NCBI GenBank assembly: GCA_050297535.1
Contig: JBNKSV010000005.1
Span: forward strand, 1 to 64,000
Length of the DNA: 64,000 nt
Direction of reading: 5' to 3'
From: JAAGZL01 sp050297535
Lineage (GTDB): Bacteria; Pseudomonadota; Gammaproteobacteria; Chromatiales; Chromatiaceae
Shown: positions 44,716 to 52,601 of the stretch, in pieces
Position numbering within the stretch: position 1 is the stretch's first letter
Layout: each line of letters opens with the position of its first letter
The notes under the pieces: model-generated
Databases searched by the model: none
What the model was told of the DNA's origin: nothing
Seen by the model: only the letters and a program-made list of their open reading frames with translations
Position numbers and translations under genes: made by a program

Positions 44716-45695
44716 CTCTGCTCCTTGTTGCGATCATGCTCCTCATAGGCGTTGACGATACGCAGCACCAGTGGGTGGCGTACCACATCCCGCGAATTAA
44801 AGAAGGTAAAACTGATGCCCTCCACATCCGCCAGCACCTCGGAGGCCTCGCGCAGGCCGGAGCGCTGCCCGCGAGGCAGGTCGATCTGGGTTACATCGCC
44901 GGTGATCACCGCAGTGGAGCCGAAACCGATACGGGTCAGGAACATCTTCATCTGCTCCGGCGTGGTGTTCTGGGCCTCATCCAGGATGATGAAGGCATCG
45001 TTCAGGGTGCGACCGCGCATGTAGGCCAGAGGCGCAACCTCGATCACGTTGCGCTCAATCAGCTTGGCAACACGCTCGAATCCCAGCATCTCATACAGGG
45101 CGTCGTACAGGGGGCGCAGATAGGGATCGATCTTATCGGCCAGATCACCTGGCAGGAATCCCAATTTCTCTCCCGCCTCCACCGCCGGACGCACCAGCAG
45201 CACCCGCCGCACCTGATCCCGCTCCAGGGCCTCCACCGCGCAGGCCACCGCCAGATAGGTCTTGCCGGTACCGGCGGGGCCGACACCGAAATTGATGTCG
45301 TGGGTAACTATACGATGCAGATACTCTTTCTGATTGGGACCACGCGCCCGCACCATGCCGCGCTTGGTCTTGATCACCACATCCGGAATATCTTTCTCCG
45401 CATCGTCTCGCAACAGCTCTTCTATGCCGGACTCCTGCAGATAGAGATGCACCAGTTCCGGGGTGAGCACCTCATTCTCAGAAGTTGCATACAACCCTTT
45501 TAACACCTCGGCGCAGGCGCGTGTGGCCTCCGGCTCACCGATAAGGCGAAACCGGTTGCCACGGTTATTGATCTCCAGCCCCAGGCGGCGCTCTATCTGG
45601 CGCAGATTCTGATCCAACTGGCCGCAGAGATTTGCCAACCTGTGGTTGTCTTCCGGGGTAAGTACCAGGTCTATTGATTCGGGATGTTCTGACAC
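44712..45695 (-). CDS. ybeZ: PhoH-family ATPase YbeZ
   Basis: The 327-residue PhoH-like protein is a predicted ATPase/RNA helicase partner of YbeY. Walker A is VGPAGTGKTYLAV. Further family motifs are VRPAVEAGEKLGFLPGD, PLYDALYEML, the Walker B AFIILDEAQNTTPEQMKMFL and VITGDVTQIDLPRGQRSGL. An N-terminal region (about 10-100) has the KH-like pattern seen in YbeZ. The start is GTG at 45695. It follows miaB by ten bases. Confidence 0.95.
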   Translation of the reverse strand: MSEHPESIDLVLTPEDNHRLANLCGQLDQNLRQIERRLGLEINNRGNRFRLIGEPEATRACAEVLKGLYATSENEVLTPELVHLYLQESGIEELLRDDAEKDIPDVVIKTKRGMVRARGPNQKEYLHRIVTHDINFGVGPAGTGKTYLAVACAVEALERDQVRRVLLVRPAVEAGEKLGFLPGDLADKIDPYLRPLYDALYEMLGFERVAKLIERNVIEVAPLAYMRGRTLNDAFIILDEAQNTTPEQMKMFLTRIGFGSTAVITGDVTQIDLPRGQRSGLREASEVLADVEGISFTFFNSRDVVRHPLVLRIVNAYEEHDRNKEQR

Positions 45696-45705
45696 GTCGT
45701 TATAT

Positions 45706-47058
45706 TTAGCGAATTGCGTCTTTTAATAATAGCCCATCCACCAGCTCGCCGCGCAGGGAATTGGGCAGGGCCTCGGTGATGGTGAGATCCACAAATTCAC
45801 CGATCAACTCCCGGGGACCGGCGAAGTTCACCACTCGGTTGTTCTCGGTACGACCCGCCAACTGGCTGCTGTCTTTGCGTGATACCCGTTCCACAAGCAC
45901 CCGCTGCTTAGTGCCCACCATGCGGCGGCTGATCTGCTGGGCCATCTCGTTGATACGCTTTTGCAGGCGTTCCAGGCGCGCCTGTTTTACCGCAAGCGGG
46001 ATGTCGTCTGGATAATCCGCGGCTGGGGTGCCAGGTCTGGCGCTATAGATAAAACTGAAGGAGTGATCAAAGCCGATGCCCTCGATCAGATCCATGGTGT
46101 GCTCGAAGTCTTCATCGCTCTCGCCGGGGAAGCCTACTATAAAATCAGAAGAGAGACTGATATCGGGCCGCACCGCGCGCAGACGTTTGATCTTGGCCTT
46201 GTACTCAAAGGCGGAGTGCCCCCGTTTCATCAGACCGAGGATGCGATCCGACCCGGACTGCACCGGCAGATGCAGATGACTCACCAGCTCCGGCACCTCT
46301 CCAAACGCCTCGATCAGGCTGTCGGAGAACTCCACCGGATGTGAGGTGGTAAAGCGAATGCGCTCAATGCCATCCACGGCGGCCACGGCATGGATAAGCA
46401 GCGCCAGGTCGGCAATATCACCATCCTCCATCAACCCACGATAGGCGTTTACGTTCTGCCCCAGCATGTTCACCTCGCGCACCCCCTGTTGCGCCAGCTT
46501 GCTCACCTCGGCGATCACATCGGCGAGCGGGCGGCTGATCTCTTCGCCACGGGTGTAGGGCACCACACAGTAGGTGCAATATTTGGAACAACCTTCCATC
46601 ACCGAGACGAAGGCGGCCGGACCATCGGCCCGAGGCTCCGGCAGACAATCGAACTTCTCGATCTCAGGAAAGCTGACATCAATAACCGGGGCATGCTCTC
46701 TACGAACGCTGTTCAGCATCTCCGGCAGACGGTGCAGAGTCTGCGGTCCGAAGATCAAGTCGACATAAGGCGCACGACGGCGGATTGCTTCACCTTCCTG
46801 GCTGGCCACGCAGCCGCCGACTCCGATCACCAGATCGGACCGCCTCTTTTTCCAGGGACGCCAACGCCCCAGTTGCGAGAACACCTTCTCCTGCGCCTTC
46901 TCCCGAATGGAGCAGGTATTGAGCAGCAGCAGGTCGGCATCCTCAGCTCGTTCGGTGAGTTCGAACCCATGGGAGGCCTTGAGCAGATCCGCGATCTTGG
47001 CGGAGTCGTACTCGTTCATCTGACAACCGAAGGTCTTAATAAATAGTTTCCCGGACAT
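45706..47058 (-). CDS. miaB: tRNA-2-methylthio-N6-dimethylallyladenosine synthase MiaB
   Basis: The 450-residue radical-SAM methylthiotransferase modifies A37 of tRNAs reading UNN codons. The N-terminal UPF0004 domain has FIKTFGCQMNEYDS, NTCSIREKAQEKV and GVGGCVASQEGE, whose cysteines bind the auxiliary cluster. The radical-SAM motif is CSKYCTYCVVPYTRG. The C-terminal TRAM domain (about 380-445) is present. The ATG at 47058 is chosen over a GTG three codons upstream. It is the first gene of the operon running to lnt and DUF1287. Confidence 0.97.
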   Translation of the reverse strand: MSGKLFIKTFGCQMNEYDSAKIADLLKASHGFELTERAEDADLLLLNTCSIREKAQEKVFSQLGRWRPWKKRRSDLVIGVGGCVASQEGEAIRRRAPYVDLIFGPQTLHRLPEMLNSVRREHAPVIDVSFPEIEKFDCLPEPRADGPAAFVSVMEGCSKYCTYCVVPYTRGEEISRPLADVIAEVSKLAQQGVREVNMLGQNVNAYRGLMEDGDIADLALLIHAVAAVDGIERIRFTTSHPVEFSDSLIEAFGEVPELVSHLHLPVQSGSDRILGLMKRGHSAFEYKAKIKRLRAVRPDISLSSDFIVGFPGESDEDFEHTMDLIEGIGFDHSFSFIYSARPGTPAADYPDDIPLAVKQARLERLQKRINEMAQQISRRMVGTKQRVLVERVSRKDSSQLAGRTENNRVVNFAGPRELIGEFVDLTITEALPNSLRGELVDGLLLKDAIR

Positions 47059-47131
47059 GGGCACCACAGAGCTTTGAAAAAGGGGCGTTAGGTTACATCC
47101 AGACGCGGTTTTTTTCCAGTTTAGCCTTTAG

Positions 47132-47156
47132 CCCCTCTCCCGTGAGGTGAGAGGGG
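47132..47156. repeat. CT/GA palindrome between miaB and the FabH-like gene
   Basis: CCCCTCTC (47132-47139), loop CCGTGAGGT, GAGAGGGG (47149-47156) is an 8-bp perfect stem. It is related to the hairpins near 38430 and 43360. No U-tract follows on the minus strand, so it is a poor terminator for the FabH-like gene. Confidence 0.6.
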
Positions 47157-47201
47157 AGCATAGACCCATGGCCCTCTTCCTTTGGACCTCGACCCTGATT
47201 C

Positions 47202-48287
47202 CTAGGCCTTACCCTTACGCCGCCTAATCTCCTGAACCAATTCCAGAGCAGATTTGTCACAGGGCGGCAGTTCGTCATCCGATTCAGCCAATGGCTGGGT
47301 CCTTTCGCCCCACTCCAGCATGTGGGCGCTCCAGGTCAGGCCGCCGCCGAAGGCCGGCACCAGGATCTTACTCCCGGGCTGTATGCGCCCCTCCTCCAGG
47401 GCCTCGATCAGGGCTATGGGCGCGGTCGCGGCGGACATGTTGCCGTAGCGCTGGATATTTACGAACACCTTGTTCTCTGGTGCGCCGGTCTTGCTGGCCA
47501 GGGCGTCGATGATGCGCAGATTGGCCTGATGAGGCACTACCAGATCGACCTCATCCATGGACAATCCAGCCTTGGCCAGCACATCCGCACAGGCATCCGC
47601 CATGCCGGTAACTGCCCGTTTAAAGATCTCCTTACCTTCAAACATCCAGTCGGTATCGCCCAGCATTATGCCGCTGTTGGCATGTTCGGAACCCCAGCCG
47701 CGCAGACTCAGGATCTCTCGCACCTCGCCAAAACACCCCAGGGACTCGGCCATAACCCCCTGTTTCTTATCGCTGGCCTCCAGAAAGAAGGCGGCAGCGC
47801 CATCACCGAACAACACGGACACGTTGCGGTTCTCCCAATCCATCAGGGGCGAGATCACCTCTGCACCGATCACAATAGCGCTATTCACCACACCGGAACG
47901 GATCATACTGTTGGCCACGCTCAGCGCGTACAGACCGCTGGTGCAGGCGGTGCTTACGTCCATACAGGCCGCGTTCTTTGCAGACAATAGTTTCTGCACC
48001 CCGGAGGCGCTATTGGGACAGATGCTATCCGGGGTGGTGGTGCCGAAAACGATTAGCTCTACATCCTCCGCCGTCTTACCGGCCGCGGCCAGGGCGCGTT
48101 GCGCCGCCACATACGCCAGTTGCGATACCTGCACGTGGGAGATACGCCGCTCCTGCATGCCGGTACGTTTGCGAATCCACTCATCATCCGTATCCAGAAA
48201 GGTGGCCAGGTCATCATTGGTCAGGATGGCGGGGGGAAGACACTTTCCCCAGCCGGTAATTGCGGCGTATCTCATCGGTTCACTCAT
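47202..48287 (-). CDS. FabH-like 3-oxoacyl-ACP synthase III
   Basis: The 361-residue thiolase-fold condensing enzyme has the KAS III triad: Cys in DVSTACTSGLYAL, His in VVPHQANLRIIDAL and Asn in QRYGNMSAATAPIAL. Other motifs are TDDEWIRKRTGMQERRI and VLFGDGAAAFFLE. FabH normally condenses acetyl-CoA with malonyl-ACP to start fatty-acid synthesis. This copy is about 40 residues longer than classical FabH, with a hydrophilic C-terminal tail. It sits beside beta-oxidation genes and away from fabD/fabG/acpP, so it may be a second KAS III using a different primer such as a medium-chain acyl-CoA; that is inference. Confidence 0.88.
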   Translation of the reverse strand: MSEPMRYAAITGWGKCLPPAILTNDDLATFLDTDDEWIRKRTGMQERRISHVQVSQLAYVAAQRALAAAGKTAEDVELIVFGTTTPDSICPNSASGVQKLLSAKNAACMDVSTACTSGLYALSVANSMIRSGVVNSAIVIGAEVISPLMDWENRNVSVLFGDGAAAFFLEASDKKQGVMAESLGCFGEVREILSLRGWGSEHANSGIMLGDTDWMFEGKEIFKRAVTGMADACADVLAKAGLSMDEVDLVVPHQANLRIIDALASKTGAPENKVFVNIQRYGNMSAATAPIALIEALEEGRIQPGSKILVPAFGGGLTWSAHMLEWGERTQPLAESDDELPPCDKSALELVQEIRRRKGKA

Positions 48288-48354
48288 CTTATTTATTTGT
48301 TAACCCCACCGATAAATAACATTTTGCTTTGGCAGGAACAACAGGCAAGCACGA

Positions 48355-50394
48355 TTATTGTTCTCTATCCAGAGCCACTGCCAGACGCACACCCTGGTCG
48401 ATGGCGCGCTTCGCATCGAGTTCCGCCGCCACGTCGGCGCCGCCGATGATGTGCAGCGGTATGGTAACGCCATCCTTGAGTTCGCGACGCGGTTCCTGTC
48501 CGGCGCAAAGCACGATGTTGTCCACCTCCAACAACATTGGCTTGCCATCTATATTCAGGTGCAAACCATCATCGTCAATCTTGAGGTATTCGCACTTGTT
48601 CAACATCTGCACCTGCTTCATCTGCAGGTCGGCGCGGTGGATCCAACCGGTGGTCTTACCCAGTCCGGACCCTACCTTGCTGGCCTTGCGTTGCAGCAGA
48701 TAGACCTGGCGCGGTGATTCTTCAATCTCCTGGGGAACACCTGCGATACCGCCCCGGGCCTGCAGAGACATATCCACGCCCCACTTACGCATAAATATCT
48801 TTACATCTTTACTGCTGTCTTCCGCACCGTGGGTCAGCAGTTCGCAGACATCGAACCCTATGCCACCGGCACCGATGACGGCCACCCGTTTCCCTACCTT
48901 TGCACCCTTGATGACATCGATGTATGAAAGCACCTTCTCATGCCCGACACCCACGATATCCGGCACCCGTGGCAGAATCCCGGTGGCGAGTATCACCCGA
49001 TCAAAGCCGCCACCGTTCAAATCTTCCGCTGCTACTTCACAATTCAATCTGACCTCAACCCCGGTCAGTTCCAGTTGCCGTCGGAAGTAACGCAGGGTTT
49101 CGTAGAACTCCTGTTTGCCCGGTATCCTCTTGGCCAGATTCAACTGTCCGCCGATCTCATCCGCGGCATCAAACAGGGTAACCTGATGCCCGCATCTTGC
49201 AGCGGTAGTGGCAAAGGCCAAACCGGCCGGACCAGCGCCCACCACGGCCAGCTTTTGCGGTTTGTCTGTCGGTTTGATCTCGATCTCGGTCTCATGGCAG
49301 GCCCTGGGGTTGACCAGACAACTGGTGAGCTTGCCTACAAAGATATGATCGAGACAGGCCTGGTTGCAGGCGATGCAGGTGTTGATCTCGTCTACCCGCC
49401 CCTGTTCGGCCTTGAGCACGAATTCCGGGTCCGCCAGAAAGGGGCGCGCCATGGAGACCATATCCGCCTGGCCGTTCTTCAAAATAGCCTCGGCAATCTC
49501 AGGCATGTTGATGCGATTGGAGGTAATGACCGGAATGGGCAACTCCTGTTTCACCCTGGCCGTAACCCAAGCGAAGGCGGCACGCGGCACGCTGGTGGCA
49601 ATGGTCGGGATACGCGCCTCATGCCAACCGATGCCGGTATTGATGATGCTGGCCCCCGCATCTGCGACCGCTTTGCCCAGGGCCACTATCTCCTCGTAGG
49701 TACTGCCCACCTCAATCAGGTCCAACATGGAGAGGCGAAAGATGATGATGAATTTATCGCCCACCCGCTCCCGCACCCTACGCACCACCTCAACCGGCAG
49801 ACGCATTCGGTTGGCGTAACTCCCGCCCCATTCGTCATCCCGCCGGTTGGTATGGGTGACGATAAACTGGTTCAGGAAATAACCTTCCGAGGCCATGATC
49901 TCCACGCCATCATATCCGGCCTGCTGCGCCAGGGCGGCGCAGTTTACAAAGGCCTCTATCTGCTGCTGTATCTCTTCCGCGGTCACCGCCCTGGGGGTGT
50001 AGGGGTTGATCGGGGCCTTGATGGCAGAGGGGGCGATCAGTTTGTCGTTGAAGGCGTAACGCCCGGTGTGCAGGATCTGCATACAGATCTTGCCGTCCTC
50101 GGCATGCACCGCATCGGTTATCAGCCTATGATTTGGAATCTGCGACTCTGACATCAGGGTGGTGGCGCTTGCATGCACCGCACCCTCTTTGTTGGGACCG
50201 ATCCCACCGGTAACGATCAGGGCGACCCCGCCGCGTGCCCGTTCGGCATAGAATGCGGCCATGCGTTCAAATCCGCCTGACATCTCCTCCAGACCCAGGT
50301 GCATTGAGCCCATGAGCACACGATTCTTTAAGGTGGTAAACCCCAGGTCCAGAGGCCGAAATATGTGTGGATAATTTGATGATGTTGCGTGCAT
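48355..50394 (-). CDS. fadH: 2,4-dienoyl-CoA reductase (NADPH) FadH
   Basis: The 679-residue flavo-iron-sulfur enzyme reduces 2,4-dienoyl-CoA intermediates during breakdown of unsaturated fatty acids. An Old-Yellow-Enzyme TIM barrel (about 12-350) with YDGVEIMASEGYFLNQF and HTNRRDDEWGGSYANR binds FMN. The cluster motif is CIACNQACLDHIFVGKLTSC. A C-terminal FAD/NAD(P) domain has VVGAGPAGLAFATTAARCGH and AVIGAGGIGFDVCELL. The ATG at 50394 is preceded by GGGTGAG; a GTG 15 bases upstream is possible. Length is close to E. coli FadH (672). It follows the ECH1-like gene by 51 bases. Confidence 0.95.
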   Translation of the reverse strand: MHATSSNYPHIFRPLDLGFTTLKNRVLMGSMHLGLEEMSGGFERMAAFYAERARGGVALIVTGGIGPNKEGAVHASATTLMSESQIPNHRLITDAVHAEDGKICMQILHTGRYAFNDKLIAPSAIKAPINPYTPRAVTAEEIQQQIEAFVNCAALAQQAGYDGVEIMASEGYFLNQFIVTHTNRRDDEWGGSYANRMRLPVEVVRRVRERVGDKFIIIFRLSMLDLIEVGSTYEEIVALGKAVADAGASIINTGIGWHEARIPTIATSVPRAAFAWVTARVKQELPIPVITSNRINMPEIAEAILKNGQADMVSMARPFLADPEFVLKAEQGRVDEINTCIACNQACLDHIFVGKLTSCLVNPRACHETEIEIKPTDKPQKLAVVGAGPAGLAFATTAARCGHQVTLFDAADEIGGQLNLAKRIPGKQEFYETLRYFRRQLELTGVEVRLNCEVAAEDLNGGGFDRVILATGILPRVPDIVGVGHEKVLSYIDVIKGAKVGKRVAVIGAGGIGFDVCELLTHGAEDSSKDVKIFMRKWGVDMSLQARGGIAGVPQEIEESPRQVYLLQRKASKVGSGLGKTTGWIHRADLQMKQVQMLNKCEYLKIDDDGLHLNIDGKPMLLEVDNIVLCAGQEPRRELKDGVTIPLHIIGGADVAAELDAKRAIDQGVRLAVALDREQ

Positions 50395-50445
50395 GTCTTT
50401 GTGTCTCACCCGATTAAAAACAGATCTAATCTATTTGTCTTTGAT

Positions 50446-51294
50446 TTATTTATCTTCCGGCATCGCTGGCTCTAGCGGCATTAATGGCGCATAGGCCGTA
50501 TCCCTCTTCTGCATCTGTGCCGCAAAACTCTCCATGATATCCGCCTGCTGGAACATACCCGCCTGCCAGGTCGCCATGTATTCCAATGCGTCCGGCACAC
50601 TATGATCACGGGCATAATTCAGCATCACCTTGCTGCCCATGACCGCGACCGGTGAGTTGGCTGCAATCTGACGGGCAAGCTGCATCACCCCATCCAGCAT
50701 GGCGTCAGGATCGGCGAACACTCGGTTTACCAGACCGCTCTCCTTGGCCTCTTGTGCCTCCAATTTGCGAGAGGTATAGGCCAGCTCACTGGCCAACCCC
50801 GGATTTATGATTGTGGGAAGGCGTTGCAAGGTACCCAGGTCTGCGGTCATACCCACGGCCGTCTCCTTGAGGGTAAAGAATGCATCCTCGGTGCAATAAC
50901 GACTGTCGCAGGCACAGACCAGATCCAGGGCACCACCGATACAACCGCCTTGCACGGCCGCTAACACCGGCATGCGCATCTGTTCCAGCTGGGTAAAACA
51001 ATCCTGCAGTTCCAAGACCAGTCGCCGCAGAAACTCACCACGCCGTGCCGGTTCACCGCTAAAGATACGCGGATCTGGATTGGAGAAGATCTCCAGATCC
51101 ATGCCTGCGGAAAAGTGTTTTCCGGTAGAGGAGATCACCAACACCCGGATATCGTCAGCCGTGCGGACCTCATCCAGTACCTGAGACCACTCCCTCCAGA
51201 ATGCCCGATTCATACTGTTGTAGGACTCAGGGCGAATCAGCTGTAGATGGGCTACGCCTGCATCCAGGACTAATTTGATCGTGCTATACACCAT
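50446..51294 (-). CDS. ECH1-like delta3,5-delta2,4-dienoyl-CoA isomerase (crotonase family)
   Basis: The 282-residue crotonase-fold protein has the oxyanion-hole segments HFSAGMDLEIF and VQGGCIGGALDLVCACDSRY. The middle CTEDAFFTLKETAVGMTADLG, TLQRLP and the end YARDHSVPDALEYMATW resemble peroxisomal ECH1, which moves 3,5-dienes to 2,4-dienes in the reductase-dependent breakdown of fatty acids with odd-position double bonds. The Glu/Asp in KETAVGM and MTADLGT match the ECH1 catalytic acids. The product would be the substrate of FadH, the next gene. The ATG at 51294 follows GGGGGT. A generic enoyl-CoA hydratase is less likely. Confidence 0.87.
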   Translation of the reverse strand: MVYSTIKLVLDAGVAHLQLIRPESYNSMNRAFWREWSQVLDEVRTADDIRVLVISSTGKHFSAGMDLEIFSNPDPRIFSGEPARRGEFLRRLVLELQDCFTQLEQMRMPVLAAVQGGCIGGALDLVCACDSRYCTEDAFFTLKETAVGMTADLGTLQRLPTIINPGLASELAYTSRKLEAQEAKESGLVNRVFADPDAMLDGVMQLARQIAANSPVAVMGSKVMLNYARDHSVPDALEYMATWQAGMFQQADIMESFAAQMQKRDTAYAPLMPLEPAMPEDK

Positions 51295-51504
51295 TAAGCT
51301 TACCCCCAACTATTTGCGTCGTTATAGTTTCCTAACTGGCAATATCGACTGGTAATCGATTGCGTTTCCCGCATGCATAAAAGAGATCATTCAGGCCGCC
51401 GGACTAAGCTCATTAGGTTTCCAACAACTTGCGAAAAACACCCTTGTAGACCCAACACCATAAACGACACAGGACGGCCCCAAGACCCTGTTAAACCAGA
51501 ATCG

Positions 51505-52587
51505 TTAGCCAACATCGTGTTGATCACGAGTGGACTGTAATTGGTTCTGATAGTCACCGCTCTGCCGATACTCTCCCGGAGTCATACCGGTCCAGCGTTT
51601 AAATGAGCGGAAAAAGGCGGAGGTCTCCTCAAACCCCATCAGTCCGGCAACATCGTTAATCGACAACTGAGGTGAGTTCATATAATTGATCGCTGTATCT
51701 TTACGGCAATCATCCTTGATCTTCTGAAATGTGGTCCCCTCGTCCAACAGGCGGCGGCGCAATTTGGATAACGACATGTTCAAGGTATTTGCCACATCCT
51801 TCGCCGTAGGAATAGGCATACTGAAATCACGTCCGATGAGCGCCACTATCTGTGATGTCAGACTGGTGCTGTCATCCGCCATCACCAGTAGTTGATAAGG
51901 TGCGGTCTTTAAAAATCCCCGCAGGGTCTCTTCGGTCTGGATGATCGGATATGCAAGATAACGCGCCGGGAACACCATGGCATTATCATGTTGGCTAAAC
52001 CTGAGTTCCGATTGAAACTGGGTATTGATACCTGGAATCGCCTCCTCCTCCGGAAACCTAAAATAGGCCGCCCGCAACTCCAGACGCTCTCCGATCAGCC
52101 AGCTAACGAAGTGGTGCCACATAGATAGTGAGGTGCAGATATTCAAGGGTGGCTCGGATGCAATCAGTGCCTTCGCCTCTGCCTTATCCAGACTATCCAG
52201 ACCGGCAAAGGTCATTTTGGCAAAACGCCCCTTCCTTTCCAACTTCGGCTTTATCCGCGTCCCTTTCACTATCTCGTGAAAGTCGCTGGCGCGGCGAATG
52301 GCATGCCCCAGGTTCTTGCACTGGATGATGGCATGACACATCATGCGAAAGGCCCCGTTTGGCAAGCGACCACCACTCAGCATGCCGAAATACTCGTCCT
52401 GGGTGATGTACATTATGCGTTGATAGAGAAACCCGAATTTCTCCACCGGAAACTCGGTTCGATGCTCTATCTCGGACGGATCAATCCCTACGTATTCCAG
52501 CAGTTCGTTGACGTCATAGTTCTGCGCAGCAACCCGCTCCAGCAGCTGCTTTACATAACCAGTTGGCACTGTGATGGTTTGCTTCAT
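51505..52587 (-). CDS. AraC-family transcriptional regulator
   Basis: The 360-residue regulator has an N-terminal ligand-binding domain of the arabinose-binding-like type seen in OruR/ArgR-like AraC proteins (about 15-200; NGAFRMMCHAIIQCKNLGHAIRRASDF). The C-terminal double helix-turn-helix (about 255-345) has TAKDVANTLNMSLSKLRRRL and INDVAGLMGFEETSAFFRSF, then WTGMTPGEYR. It lies 14 bases after the ETF-ubiquinone oxidoreductase gene in the same direction, inside the fatty-acid oxidation block, and a 210-base space separates it from the ECH1-like gene. It probably controls these genes in response to an acyl signal, an inference from context. Confidence 0.88.
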   Translation of the reverse strand: MKQTITVPTGYVKQLLERVAAQNYDVNELLEYVGIDPSEIEHRTEFPVEKFGFLYQRIMYITQDEYFGMLSGGRLPNGAFRMMCHAIIQCKNLGHAIRRASDFHEIVKGTRIKPKLERKGRFAKMTFAGLDSLDKAEAKALIASEPPLNICTSLSMWHHFVSWLIGERLELRAAYFRFPEEEAIPGINTQFQSELRFSQHDNAMVFPARYLAYPIIQTEETLRGFLKTAPYQLLVMADDSTSLTSQIVALIGRDFSMPIPTAKDVANTLNMSLSKLRRRLLDEGTTFQKIKDDCRKDTAINYMNSPQLSINDVAGLMGFEETSAFFRSFKRWTGMTPGEYRQSGDYQNQLQSTRDQHDVG

Positions 52588-52601
52588 GGCGCGCGATCAA
52601 G

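Noticed and set aside
48940..50151. 403-codon plus-strand ORF opposite fadH
   Set aside because: Long but wholly antisense to conserved FMN, FAD and cluster motifs of FadH; His/Gly-rich shadow composition.
50446..51294. Crotonase considered as RpfF (DSF synthase) partner of the RpfC-like protein
   Set aside because: Its sequence follows ECH1-type dienoyl-CoA isomerases, it is 35 kb away and is coupled to fadH.
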